From: Haematococcus lacustris
Taxonomy: Eukaryota > Chlorophyta > Chlorophyceae > Chlamydomonadales > Haematococcaceae
Direction of reading: 5' to 3'
NCBI GenBank assembly: GCA_030144725.1
Contig: JASKMD010000025.1
Span: forward strand, 3,391,716-3,455,715
Length of the DNA: 64,000 nt
Below, in pieces: positions 33,656-45,689 of the stretch. Both the position numbers and the translations under genes were made by a program. The notes beneath the pieces were generated by a model. That model did not search any database. It saw only the letters and a list, made by a program, of their open reading frames with translations, and was not told the DNA's origin. Each line of letters opens with the position of its first letter. The first letter of the stretch is position 1.

Positions 33656-36600
33656 ATGCAACCACGCAGCATGCAGGCTGTGTGGCTCGCGTTTGCGTTT
33701 GTGGCATCGCTGAAAGCGACATCGATTTGCTCGTTCACTACGAACGACTCGGGTGCGTTGGCTGTTCGTGTTGCCTGCTTGCGTTCAATCGAGCGTCGAG
33801 CGCGTTGCGCCTGTGCCCCGCAGTGGTCGCCGGGCTCGAGCTACGCAACGCGCTATTTAATCGCTCACTCAACTGGGCCAAAGCCTTGAAGACCTGGACC
33901 TGCCCGACGGGTGCGCTGCGAGGCCGAAATATCTTCTGATCATTTGTCGGACGGCCATTACCGGCCAGTTGCAAGCCCCTTTAGGGCGGGGCTGCGCGCG
34001 TTGCATCTTGCCCTGCATTGTTCGCGCTGTATGCCTCAGTGTGGCAGCCGTGTGCGCAATGGTCGAAGGATGTCGAGCACCAGGGCCGGCTGGATCGATA
34101 CTGTGCCGGCCCACATGATTTACTTAGTTGGGCGCAGCCCCCTTGTCCCTCACTAGGGCAGGTGCCTTACCTAGGGCAGGTGCCTCAGTTGGGCGCAGCC
34201 TGCCTGGCTGCATTGTGCAGACCTGCTTGCTGTGATCATTGACTGCCCCTGTCCACCGTCACATGGCATTGTGTGTATACTCTTGCTTGCGTCCTCCAGC
34301 CTCCAGCCACCAGCTTCTGACTATGGACTGCAGCCGTGGCCATGACCAGAGCCAACTTGATGCTTGCCCTCTGCACACATGCTGCAATGCCGTGAGGTGA
34401 TCCCCCCTGCCACCCATGCAGACCCCGCTAGCAGCGAGCAGGCTTGTGACATTTGCTCCAACGACTGGAGTGGCAACTGGGGGCACCTGCACTGTCGTGG
34501 GGCCAAGGCCAGTGAGTGTTGCCTGTTCTGGCACCATGCCACCCAGTGTGACCCTCACTGACAGTGGTGGGCGAGCGGCCTGGGTGGGAGTCTGCTGGTC
34601 TGGCAAGCGCACGAGGTTGGGCCTATGTACACTGCCATCCAATTTGCTGTGTTTAATGGGCCAGTGGTTGGGAGATTAGGGGTGAGGAGGAGCAACTATC
34701 CCTAGGAAGGGCAGGGAGCCACAATTGTTTGTGAAGCAGCTGCAGCAACAGGTAACAGGTGAGACCCATCACGAGCGACACCATCTGTTGGCCACCTAGG
34801 CTGCCATGACCCTCCCTCTGTCACTGACTGCTGGCCTGCAGAGACAGTTCACAGCATCCGTTGCTTGCAGTGCAAGACACCATCTGTGCATTGTCATGGC
34901 TGTCATAGCTGCTTCTGCCACCGGCGCCGCTAGGGCTGTTGCTACTGCACAATCACTGTGTCAATCAGGATGAGAGCTTGTGGCTGCAGGGTATGGGGAG
35001 GGCGGTGGCGGCGTGAGAGATGGACTCATCACCTCCGTACACATCACGGTGGGGCCTTGACCTGCCATGGCTGCGACAGAAGAATAATCCACCATAGCAT
35101 GCAACACACAGCTCATGTTGGCTTGATGGTGCCTGACCCACGCTGCTCAGCTCCCATACAGCAAACAGATTCTCATTATATAGCTTTTGACAAACCATCT
35201 TGTGCAAGGTGGGGCTGCCACTGTACTGAGTATACCTAATTCTGGCCACTTCTGTGCCCTGTGTTCTCTCCTTTCTTCACCGGAAGCCTCTGTTTCTTCC
35301 CCGATCATCGCATCATTACGTCTTTTGTGGGGTGGTTGTTGGGTGTGGTGAGATCTGTTTGGCAACGCTCTGTGTACAAATCATGGGCGTGTGCTGGCAC
35401 TCACCACTGCTGGTGACTCTGCGCCCAGTCTTATTCAGGCTCTAGTATGAGATGCCACAGTATCACACCTTACATCCCACGAGGGTAGAGCTTTCTGCCC
35501 TGTCAAGGGCAAGGGTGTAAGGGCAAGGGTGTGATCTTTCTTTCTTTCTTTCTTTCTTTCGAGGGTAGAGCTGGCATGGACCAGCGCACCTTGCCTAGCA
35601 GTGAGGCCCTGAGCGCGTGATGCAGACAGCTATAGCCAGTTTGGTGTTGTGCACAGCGTGGTTGGCACGGAAGCCTCCCTCTCACCACTGGCCAACACGC
35701 CTCCCTCTCACCACTCCAGCTTCATCCCACTGGGCCCTGCCCGCCTCTGATGCCTTGACATGTTAGTCAGCCCTGGACAGCACTCAGCCTGCTCACCACG
35801 GTTGATGGTGTCCAGGACGTGAACCTTGATGGCCCTGTGCCGCGCCAGTTCTGTGCCCTGCGCAGCCTGCGCGAGTTTGATGTGGATGGAGGTCAGCTGA
35901 CTGGACCCATCCCAAGGTGCGTCCACCATGCGCATGCGCCCATGCAGACCCATGCCAGCGTACAAATGAAGTTGCCACACCCCTGCACACCCCTGTCCTT
36001 GTCCCCGTACTGCAATCATCACACACCTGACCATCTGAATGGCTGCCCTGGCTTGCATTTGCTGAGAACCTGGCTGGCTTGCAGCTGGCCCATGGCTGGC
36101 ATGGCACCATGCAGAGGTTCTGGCTGCGGCCTGGCCCCCTGGCGCTGCTGCTGTGTGCAGGTGGCTGCTGGAGCCCAACCCTGACCCTGCAGCCAACGGC
36201 ACCTTGTGTGGCAGCAACATCCAGGAGCTGGACCTGTCCTCAAACAGGGTGGGTGGTGGGGCAGGGGGCTGGACAGGAGCAGCACAGCACGCTGGGGCCA
36301 GGAGGGCGGGGTGCGGCTCAGGGGCGGCTGCTGGGGGAGGCCGGCTGCAGCCCTGGCTCAGCGCTACCTACTGCTAACTCTGGGCAGCCATGCAGACTTA
36401 TCTAGCTGCTGCCGCCGACATGCTGCTGTTGCTGCCCTTAACCCACTGCTGTTGCTACTGCCTGCTGCCTACTGCTGCTGCAGCTGTCTGGCACCATTCC
36501 CCCAGAGTTCTCCATCAAGAAATCCATGCAGGAGTTCAAGATCGAACATAATTATGTAAGTGGGGTGGTGACAACGTCATCTCACATGCTGCTGCCAAAC

Positions 36601-38028
36601 TGCACGGTGGCGCCGCTGTGGGCATGGCTCAGCCACAAACATAACATCTGCAATGAGTTTCTCCCGCAGCCCCCAGCCTGTCCCTCATGCAGTGCGATCT
36701 ATGTTTCTATTCAGGAAGGGATTATAACCATGCAAGTCAGTTTTTAGTGGACTCGGTCTATGCCCATCTCTGCCCCGTTGTTGTGTTGTGGTGGTGCAGG
36801 TGACGGGCACCCTGCCTGAGAGCTTTGGCCAGCTGCCGGACCTGTGGCGCATCAGGCTGGCAACCAACCAAATGTATGGCCGCCTGCCGCGTAGCCTCAG
36901 GTCAGTGCTTGCCGCCAACATTTGCAGCTTGGGTGCTATGGTTTTTGCAATTTTGCTTATTTTAGCAAAACAATTGCTGAAGCTTTTCACCTGAGCGAAC
37001 ATTTTTTTAGTAGAGTTGAGCTATGTATTCAAGGGTATGAACCTATACCATGTCACTTTAAGCTGTAAATCATGCATCAGAGCGAAACGCGAAAACAACG
37101 CTGCTGTGTACCCATCCTGCACTCTGAGCGGTGCTGACCTTTTCAGGCTGACATGGGCTGCTGAGTTTCTGAGGTCTCTTTGTGTCCAGAAGAGGCACGG
37201 GCACCTAAGGCAGAGCACAACCGGCATTTGCAGGCTGGCATGCTCATCCTCAACAGCAGCACTCGCCTGTCAGTGCTACTGCAATACACAGCCTTACTAT
37301 GCTGTGGTAGTGGAAAATAACAACACTGCGGCTCACTAGCCCAGTTTAGAATGCCTCCACTCATAACAGGTGGTCAACATATCCTGCCAACCACCATGCT
37401 GCCAGTCTGCAGGACTTGCACAGCCACGTCGGCACCAGTCTGACCTGTCTGGTGACATGGCTCGCTTCACCCCTACTTCTTTTGCGTCACTACCCCAGTT
37501 TAGAATGCCACCACCAGCCAATCCCTAGTTGACCACGTTGGTTGTCCACAGCCCAGTTTGTCAACCGCCAGCACCCTACCCCACCCCACCCCACCCCACT
37601 GGCCTCCCCGCTGCCCTGCTGTCCCACAGCAACCTGACGGCTACCCTGAATGAGTTGTGGCTGGACAACAACGACTTTGAAGGCGACCTGTACATGCTAG
37701 GGCCCACCAAGCTGGTCTGGGTCACGGTGAGTTTCAGGGCGGAGGTAATAGCCCTTGCCACTGTGACAGGGTCATGGTGAGGAGGTTCCACCACACAGGG
37801 GGCTGCACCATGCACCTTCATGTTGCAATCTCCCTGACCACCCTAGACTGAGCCATCATGGCCCTGCACCCCTGACTGCCATGCCTGGCCTGCTGAGCAA
37901 GCTCGCCACTGCCCTGGCCTGCCCCCCAGGTGCACAACAACCCCCGGCTGTGCGGCATGGTGCCGGCCAGCGTGCGCTGGGCTCATGGCTACAACCCCGC
38001 TGGCACCAACCTGGGCAACCCCTGCTGA
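33656..38028 (+). CDS. Secreted leucine-rich-repeat protein, LRR-A
   Basis: 288 residues in nine exons: 33656-33752, 33824-33910, 34422-34511, 35781-35916, 36161-36248, 36484-36555, 36800-36900, 37630-37726, 37930-38028. All junctions are GT-AG and phase-consistent, with no internal stops. Signal peptide (MQAVWLAFAFVASLKATSIC), an LRR N-terminal cap (ALFNRSLNWAKALKTWTCPT, then ACDICSNDWSGNWGHLHCRG with paired Cys and Trp), LRRs such as LDGPVPRQFCALRSLREFDV, ELDLSSNR, LSGTIPPEFSIKKSMQEF and VTGTLPESFGQLPDLWRIRL, and a cap-like end with NNPRLCGMVP. No transmembrane segment or kinase follows, so it is probably secreted or wall-associated (inference). The start is chosen because it opens the signal peptide; a second in-frame ATG lies 15 bp downstream. 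It has an inverted paralogue at 41449-45616. Confidence 0.85.
34134..34165 (-). mobile_element. Fanzor-like element relic c (right-end fragment)
   Basis: About 30 bp matching only the shared right end (CAGCCCCCTTGTCCCTCACTA then GGGC), in intron 2 of LRR-A. Confidence 0.5.
35539..35560. repeat. (TTTC)n microsatellite
   Basis: Five to six TTTC units in intron 3 of LRR-A. Confidence 0.85.
37568..37600. repeat. Short (CCCCA)n in LRR-A intron 7
   Basis: About five CCCCA/CCCTA units upstream of exon 8. The homologous place in LRR-B (41933-42110) carries about 36 units. Confidence 0.85.
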
Positions 38029-38392
38029 ACACACCTCTACCCAGGGGCATAGCGCCCACCAGCCCCCAACAGCCCAAGCTTTGCACCGCTCCACACCTGA
38101 CCCTAAGCCTGGCCCATGGACCCCACAGCCCAAGCCTTGGACAGCCCAACAGGCTGCCCTGGCACCTACCCCTCATAGCCTGCCCCACACATGGCGTGGG
38201 GAGTGAGCTGCCTTGTATGGAGCGGCAGCAGTGCTGAGCATGAGTAGGCAAGTGTTGCCCCACAGACCTCCAGCCTGCACTGATCTGGCCACCAAAGCAA
38301 TAAGGCCTCTGCATCGTCACGGAAAGCCTTGTATCAGCCGATATCGATGCAGCCCTGCATGTTTGGCAGCCGCAGTTGAGTAAGCTTGCGTA
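38029..38392. repeat. Inner part of left arm of inverted duplication
   Basis: The 3' flank of LRR-A is nearly identical to the reverse complement of 41091-41448. Similarity stops near AAGCTT at 38392 and 41091, leaving a 2.7 kb spacer. Confidence 0.85.
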
Positions 38393-38716
38393 TTAGGATG
38401 GACGAACTTGTGTAGGCCTTCTTTACCTGGAACCAAGGTATGTTCATGGCATGGGCTGCTCATATCGCCTTGGGACGTGGCCACTGTATTTCTTTCATTG
38501 TTCTTGGTTGCATGTACTGCCGGGTTCCATGAACAGGCCATTGGGTTGCAAGCCGGTCGTTGTGTAGCTGTTATTTCGTCATGGAACGTTGTACCGGGGC
38601 GCAACCAAGGAAGGTAACCTGTGTTGGGTAGAGCATACTGTGATGTCATGTGTGATGTGAGGGCAGACAAGGAAGTAATGAGGCAAAGCTGTGAATGAAT
38701 CTGTTGAATTGTCTCC

Positions 38717-39590
38717 TTGCAACCCCCTTGTCCCTCACTAGGGCCCTCCAATTGAGCCGTACCACTAGGGACCACCAGTGGCCACTAGCGGGACTACTCG
38801 AATGGTGTTAATGGGCTGTGTGGGGTATACCCAATGCACATGGACATGGTGCATGAGTGCCTACCATCTACACTACTGCCTGACCACGAGGGCTATAGTG
38901 CAGAGTTGGCATGGCAAACATGCGCTGATGGTAAGCTGATAACAGCTCAAGAGGGGGGCACACACTACTGTGCCTCAGCAGGCTGCTGCTGCTGCTGGGC
39001 CTTGGGAGGCTTGTAGCCTAGGCCAGGGTCTCCTTGCCCTTGGCTGGCTGAGCTCCCTGGTCTGGCCACCAGCACAGCTCCAGCGGGCGCCACCTGCTCT
39101 CCCCAATGCGCTGCATGTTGAGCGTTGCATTGCAGTCCCTGTCCAGCCACCTGCCTGGCTGTGGCGCTGTCTTGGCTTGCCCTGGGCCTGGCCTGTGCCC
39201 TTGGTGGGCTCAACTGCCTGCTCAGCCTTGGTGCGCTTGCTGCGCTTGGCTGGCGGGGGAGTGCTGGGCCCTGGCTCTAGAGCTGCGAACTGTGTGGCTT
39301 CCTGGCTGCTGCGTGGGGCCTGTGGGGGCCACTACCGGGCACCACATCATGCCCCGCACTGGCTGGTCACGCTGTTGGCTCCAGGCTGGGCGCAGGTCCA
39401 CCTGCCCTGCCGGGGGCTTCCAGTCTGCACGCCTGGTGGGCTGCTAATGGTCCAGCTCCTCCTCACAGGGCTGCTGGCCATTCATTGCTGAGTTGACCCG
39501 GGTGGTGCGGTGCTCATCCACCAGCACCACCCTGCCCCGCAGCTGGTCTGTGCCCCTAGGCCAAGCAGCCCCGCGGGGCCCCGACTAGTA
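38717..39590 (-). mobile_element. Fanzor-like element relic d
   Basis: Starts at the right end (AACCCCCTTGTCCCTCACTA) and continues on the minus strand through tail and coding region up to RuvC-II. Readable blocks are GRVVLVDEHRTTRV (about 39505-39545), LRPAWSQQRD-like residues and VRGMMWCPV, and in another frame PGRWLDRDCNATLNMQRIGE (RuvC-III, about 39100-39160) followed by SRWRPLELCWWPDQG. Stops and frame changes break it. It sits in the spacer between the two LRR genes. Confidence 0.75.
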
Positions 39591-40044
39591 TTCCTTCGAC
39601 CAAGTCTTTCAGTTGAAGTAGTGGTAAATCGCAACTTGTGGCCCCTACCTATCACACAGGGTAGAGTGGGTGATCATCTTGTACTCATGCAGTGCATCGG
39701 TGACAAGGCTGGGTCTGGACACCTTGCCAACCACAACTCAAGCTAGCCCCGTGGTTAATATTAATCAAGTGCACGTACAGCAATCCAGTTACTCAACTGT
39801 TCAGCAAGCAACCCAGCCAACTAACAGTACAACAAGCTCTCCACGCCAAAGTATTGCTAGACGCACAGTATGCCCTAGGCATTTTGCATCCTACCCCAGT
39901 TCCTAGATACATGCCACAGCTCAACCAATGCATGTTGTGCTGACAAGAGCATGGCAAGGTCCGTGTCTGATACACATGTCAAAGTCACAATAAATCTCAT
40001 CATGCCTGTCGCACAACTCAGGTGTGCAGGTGAGCAGCGTGCAA

Positions 40045-40115
40045 ACAGCCCCCTTGTCCCTCACTAGGGCCTCCCTTTGAGCCGGACCACAAGGGGGCAT
40101 TAGTGGCCACCAGCC
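40045..40115 (-). mobile_element. Fanzor-like element relic e (right-end fragment)
   Basis: About 70 bp of the shared right end, from CAGCCCCCTTGTCCCTCACTA to the GGCCACCAG block, then unrelated sequence. Confidence 0.65.
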
Positions 40116-41090
40116 CTCGTCACCTCTGATGCTACCTTTGATGGAGCTTTGGCATGAGGAACTGTGCACATGGGAAAGAGGCTGTGAAGCAGGCCACGGA
40201 GTGCATGCATGTATGCATGTCAGCAGCAAGGCTGATCACTCACAGCTAATCAAAGGTGTCCTGCAGCTGCTCTGCCTGGACCACACACAACCCAACAGCC
40301 TGAAGCCAGTCAGACAGGTCTGCAGTTGTGGGTGAGCGCTCCCAAACATACGTCCAAACCAGGCAACGCCCGTATGGCATCCTAGCCTCCTAATGAGGCA
40401 ACTAGGTCATGCAACAAACTGGCAGCAAGCCATAGCCTGGGTGACGACCTGCAAGGCACATTGCGCCCACCCACCCACCCAGCCCCGGCACCCAGCCCCA
40501 GCCTCCTCCTCCACAGGCCCCATGCTGGCCTTGCCTGCGCCTCGGCAGGCGCTGCTAACTCAGGCCTAGGGCCCATTGCTAGAGCTTGCCATGACCTGCA
40601 CCAGCTGCAGTAAGAGCATGACTTGCAGGGACTGGCATCATGCCTGGAGGTCTGCAGATGGGGTGGAAGCCCAGGCCTTGTCCTCAGCTCAGCTGCTGGC
40701 CGGCACAGCTTTGGAGGTGCACCTAAAGCAGTCTGCAGAGCTTTAGCCGCAGCAGCGCACGAGTCCGACAGCTGCGGCTCAGGCTGGAGCACACGGCTGC
40801 TGCTGCAGCAGCCCCGCACACCACCCACCACCTCCAGACAACTGCCAGGATCCTATTCAGGATACTGCCTTTTCAGGGTACCACGCAGCTGTTATCAAGC
40901 TTATAGCTGCTGCAGCCTGAGCAAGGGCCAGCAGTTGTCACAGTAGGCGCCGCGTAGCAGCAGCTGGGGAGGGGCTGGGCACCCTGGCCGCCCACCCAGG
41001 ACCCGGCAGGTGGGGAGGGCACTGCAGGCTTGTCGTGACGATGCAGAGGTCCAAATGCTTTGGTGGCCAGTGTACTGCAGGCTGAGAGGC
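40116..41090. other. Spacer between inverted LRR genes, no gene
   Basis: No supported gene. A segment at 41033-41068 (CGTGACGATGCAGAGG ... GCTTTGGTGGCCAG) is a partial duplicate of 41156-41191 in the adjacent arm. Confidence 0.45.
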
Positions 41091-41448
41091 AAGCTTACTC
41101 AACTGCGGCTGCCAAACATGCAGGGCTGTATCGATATCGGCTGATATAAGGCTTTCCGTGACGATGCAGAGGCCTTATTGCTTTGGTGGCCAGATCAGAA
41201 CAGGCTGGAGGTCTGTGGGGCAACACTTGCCTACTCATGCTCAGCACTGCTGCCGCTCCATACAAGGCTGCTCACTCCCCACGCCATGTGTGGGTCAGGC
41301 CATGAGGGGTAGGTGCCAGGGCATCCTGTGGGCCGTTCCAAGCTTGGGCTGTGGGGTCCATGGGCCAGGCTTAGGGTCAGGTGTGGAGCGGTGCAAGGCT
41401 TGGGCTGTTCGGGGCTGGCGGGCGCTATGCCCCTGGGTAGAGGTGTGT
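41091..41448. repeat. Inner part of right arm of inverted duplication
   Basis: Reverse-complement counterpart of 38029-38392; the two differ by scattered substitutions and small indels. Confidence 0.85.
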
Positions 41449-44400
41449 TCAGCAGGGGTTGCCCAGGTTGGTGCCAGCGGGGTTGTAGCCATGAGCCCAG
41501 CGCACGCTGGCTGGCACCATGCCGCACAGCCGGGGGTTGTTGTGCACCTGGGGGGCAGGCCAGGGCAGTGGCGAGCTTGCTCAGCAGGCCAGGCATGGCA
41601 GTCAGGGCTGCAGGGCCGTGATGGCACAGTCAAGGGTGGTCAGGGAGATTGCAACATGAAGGTGCATGGTGCAGCAGCGTTAGGCAGTGGGGTCAGGCTG
41701 TGCAGCGCTGCAGGCCCTGCGGGTGTAGCCCCTGTGTGGTGGGACCTCCTCACTGTGACGCTGTCCCAGTGGCAAGGGCTGTTACCTCCGCCCTGAAACT
41801 CACCGTGACCCAGACCAGCTTCGTGGGCCCTAGCATGTACAGGTCGCCCTCAAAGTCGTTGTTGTCCAGCCACAACTCGTTAAGGGTGGCCGTCAGGTTG
41901 CTGGAACAGCAGGGCAGCGGGGAGGCCAGTGGGGTGGGGTGGGGTGGGGTGGGGTGGGGTGGGGTGGGGTGGGGTGGGGTGGGGTGGGGTGGGGTGGGGT
42001 GGGGTGGGGTGGGGTGGGGTGGGGTGGGGTGGGGTGGGGTGGGGTGGGGTGGGGTGGGGTGGGGTGGGGTGGGGTGGGGTGGGGTGGGGTGGGGTGGGGT
42101 GGGGTGGGGCGGGGCGCTGGCGTCAGCATGCTTGGCTTTAGTCTAGGTGACAGTGGCTTGGACAAGTAACAGGTCAGGGGAGGTGAGGCTGGGGTACTAA
42201 CCAGGGCGGCCAGCGGCAGTGACAACATTCTCGGTTGGGTTTAGGATTTGACGATTAGGATTCATAGTCATTGCCAACCATCCTCGCTTGATGGCGCTTG
42301 GGGTAAGGATGAGGGCAGAGGAGTGTGGCTGCCAGTGGCGTGCTTTCACGTCAGGGTCACGGTGTGGCTGGTCCAAGGTGGCGGTCGGACTACACACTGC
42401 TCAGAGTGCAGGGTGTGTGCATGGTCTTGCTCTAAACTGTGAACCCAGCTGCAATTGCTGGCGGCATGCACTGGCCTTGCAAGCATGCACTTGGGCAATG
42501 GGCAAGCCGCTTGTAGCCACACAAACATACCTGACAAATAGACAAGCTGAGCAACCCGTGTCAGGCTGCAAAAGCCAGCAGCACCCACCCACCTGAGGCT
42601 TTGTGGCATGCGCCCGGTCATGTGGTTGGTTGCCAGCCTGATGCGCCACAGGTCCGGCAGCTGGCCAAAGCTCTCAGGCAGGGTGCCCGTCACCTGCACC
42701 ACCACAACGCAAGTAGGGGACAAAGGCGTTCATTGCAGACACACGCGCTTCATACTGCCTTGCATGGAGGGCCTCAGGTACAGTGGACATCACTAGTGCA
42801 GTGGACATCACTAGTGCCGTGGGCAATGGGGAGGACAACGCATAACCAACGCATAACCAGGTGAGTGCGGGCATGGGCAGCTTATCAATGAACCTGCCGT
42901 CATGACCCTCAGGGAAAAAAAGAAAGAAAGACACCTTCGTTGACAGGCTGACTCAAGGGTGGTAGATGCCTCAGGCCTTAGGGCAACTATGCCCCATGCA
43001 AGATGTGTAAGAAGCAGCTCATGCTCACATGGTTGTGTTCAATCTTAAACTCCTGCATGGATTTCTTGATTGAGAACTCTGGTGGAATGGTGCCAGACAG
43101 CTGCAGCAGCAGTAGGCAGCAGGCAGCAGCAGCAACAGTGGGTTGAAGGCAGCAACAGCAGCATGTCGGCGGCAGCAGCAAGCTGGGTCTGCATGGCTGT
43201 TCAGGATCAGCAGCGGGTAACGCTGAGCCAGGGCTGCAGCCGGCCTCCCCCAGCAGCGCCCCTGGGCCTCACCCTGCCCTCCTGGCCCCAGCGTGCTGTG
43301 CTGCTCCTGTCCAGCCCCCTGCCCCACCACCCACCCTGTTTGAGGACAGGTCCAGCTCCTGGATGTTGCTGCCACACAAGGTGCCGTTGGCTGCGGGGTC
43401 AGGGTTGGGCTCCAGCAGCCACCTGCACACAGCAGCAGCGCCAGTGGGGGCCAGGCCGCAGCCAGGACCTCTGCACAGTGCCAAGCCAGCCATGGGCCAG
43501 CTGCAAGCCAGCCAGGTTGTCAGCAAATGCAAGCCAGGGCAGCCATTCAGATGGTCAGGTGTGTGATGATTGCAGTGCCGAGACAAGGACAGGGGTGTGC
43601 AGGGGTAATTGTTTTTTTCAAAACTGCCAAGCTGACGCTGGTCACGAAGGGTCTAGGACCATCACATGGCTGGTTACGCATTGGGTCCCGAATGGCTACG
43701 AAAAAAAGTCACAGCATTGTCTTATGCCAGAATTCACTTTATATAATTATTATACACAAAGACATTTTTCGGTTATAAAGCAGCCGAGGCCAGCCAATGC
43801 AAGGGTCCGTTTGGTAACGAACGCCATTCCTACAAAAACAAGCTTATAGTTCCGATCGTTACGTATTACGCAAAAAAACCATTGGTGTGCAGGGGTGTGG
43901 CAACTTCATCTGTCCGCTGGCATAGGTCTGCATGGGCGCATGCGCATGGTGGACGCACCTTGGGATGGGTCCAGTCAGCTGACCTCCATCCAAGTCAAAC
44001 TCGCGCAGGCTGCGCAGGGCGCAGAACTGGCGCGGCACAGGGCCATCAAGGTTCACGTCCTGGACATCATCAACCACCGCCCCGCCACACTCGGCTACCA
44101 AGTCAAAGCCAGGCCCTGTCATGCTGAGCTAATCCCTCACATCTGACGCAAGCCATGTTATGCTGCTGCCGATACAGCTGCACAGAGTCTGGAATGCGAG
44201 CAGCAGGCTGAGTGTGGCGTCAGGTGCAGGCTGCATCACACATAACTAGCGTGATGTCACTCATGTCACATAGTGGCTAGGAGGGTGAAGCTGCTGCGCT
44301 TGCCACCTCATCGCCCTCTGCCAGCTGCTGCCCACCGTGATGTGGACGGTGGTCAGGAGGCCATCCCTCACGCCGTTGCTGCCTTCACCGTATCCTGAAG

Positions 44401-45616
44401 GCAGGGAAACACTCATATTCATTCACTCACATACTCACCATGTCTTGCCTGCTGCACTCAGTACTGAACACATGTGAAGTGGGGCAGGAGGGGCGTACAT
44501 TGTGTAGGTCTGCTGCTGCTGCTGCTGCTGCTACTACTCTGCCCTGTCTGATTGCTTCGAGATGGTTGCTCCTGCTCCACCCTGCTCCCACAACCACCGG
44601 CCCATCAACACAGCAAAGTGGAAGGCGGTGTACATGAACCCAACCTCATGTGCTTGCCAGACCAGCAGACTCCCACCCAGGCCGCTCGCCCTCCACTGTC
44701 AGTGAGGGCTACACTGGGTGGCATGGTGCCAGAACAGGCAACACTCACTGGCCTTGGCGCCACGGCAGTGCAGGTGCTCCCAGTTGCCACTCCAGCCGTT
44801 CGAGCAGATGTCACAAGCCTGCTCACTGCTGGCGGGGTCTGCATGGGTGACGGCAACGCAGCTCATGCCATGCGGTGCCTGCTTCATGGTGCTCCTCACA
44901 ATGTCGGTCCTCACCATCCTTGGTATTCCGTCTGCTGCCGTGATGAATATCAATGACTACATCCGCTGCCATGATGACTATCATCACGGAAACATCATCA
45001 CGGAATCGTCACTCTATGAACATATGATGATGAACCCAATCCCTTCCTACAGCAATACTTAGCATGATGCAGTGCGTAGCTCATACACATCGCTGCCTAT
45101 ATATAGGCACCCCTAGTGTACGCAAGGCTTTGGCAGATGAGGCCGTGCCACATTTTCTCTTTAGGCTGTCACGTGTCCAGTCTCAACATCCTATCCTCAT
45201 CCCCTGTCCTGTTGAAACCTCAGATGGGGTGAGTGTGTATGACACATCAGTTGCTGTAGATTCAGCTGCAAGTCCCAGCTGCCTTGCACCACAGACCATG
45301 TCAGGCGCATAGCTGGCAGCTCGTCAGACCTATCAACTGCCCCACCAACCGTCCACCCGGCGCACCGGTCGGGCAGGTCCAGGTTTTCAGCGCCTGGGCC
45401 CAATTTAGTGAGCGGTTGAAGAGCGCGTTGCGGACTTCAAGCCCGGCGACAACTGCGGGACGCAGGCTCGGTCAGCCCTTGGACGAAACTGTGCAAATCA
45501 GCGCCCTCTGCACACGTGCCTGTATCATTGGTGGTGAACGCGCGAACCGAGGCGACTTGCAGCAGGGCTATCAGTAACAGCACAGAACCAGCCGCTCGGG
45601 TTACAGGATACCACAT
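41449..45616 (-). CDS. Secreted leucine-rich-repeat protein, LRR-B
   Basis: Inverted paralogue of LRR-A, 295 residues. Exons on the minus strand: 45616-45520, 45452-45366, 44838-44749, 44115-43959, 43422-43335, 43100-43029, 42693-42593, 41900-41804, 41547-41449. Eight exon lengths equal those of LRR-A exactly; exon 4 is 21 bp longer, in frame. No internal stops. Signal peptide MWYPVTRAAGSVLLLIALLQ, cap ACDICSNGWSGNWEHLHCRG, the same LRR series, and a C-terminus with NNPRLCGMVP. Intron 1 appears to start with GC (ACAG|GCACGT) where LRR-A has GT; the phase fits only that site. The first exon and signal peptide have diverged much more than the 3' exons. Introns hold a MITE-like insertion and an expanded GGGGT array. 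Function is unknown beyond an extracellular LRR scaffold. Confidence 0.83.
41933..42110. repeat. (GGGGT)n array in LRR-B intron 7
   Basis: About 36 pentamers. The homologous intron of LRR-A has about five, so the array expanded, or contracted in A, after duplication. Confidence 0.95.
43607..43883. mobile_element. MITE-like insertion in LRR-B intron 4
   Basis: 277 bp of AT-rich sequence absent from the homologous intron of LRR-A. Imperfect terminal inverted repeats begin AATTGTTTTTTT at one end and AATGGTTTTTTT (read inward) at the other. Flanked by GGTGTGCAGGGGT at 43594-43606 and 43884-43896; LRR-A carries that segment once (reverse complement near 35980-35999). No coding capacity, so non-autonomous. 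Confidence 0.8.
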
Positions 45617-45689
45617 GCTAGGTATCACCTCTTGATAAAGACAGCCGGAGGAACCCACGGCTTTGCGGCAGAAGACGGCGTTATGTGGT

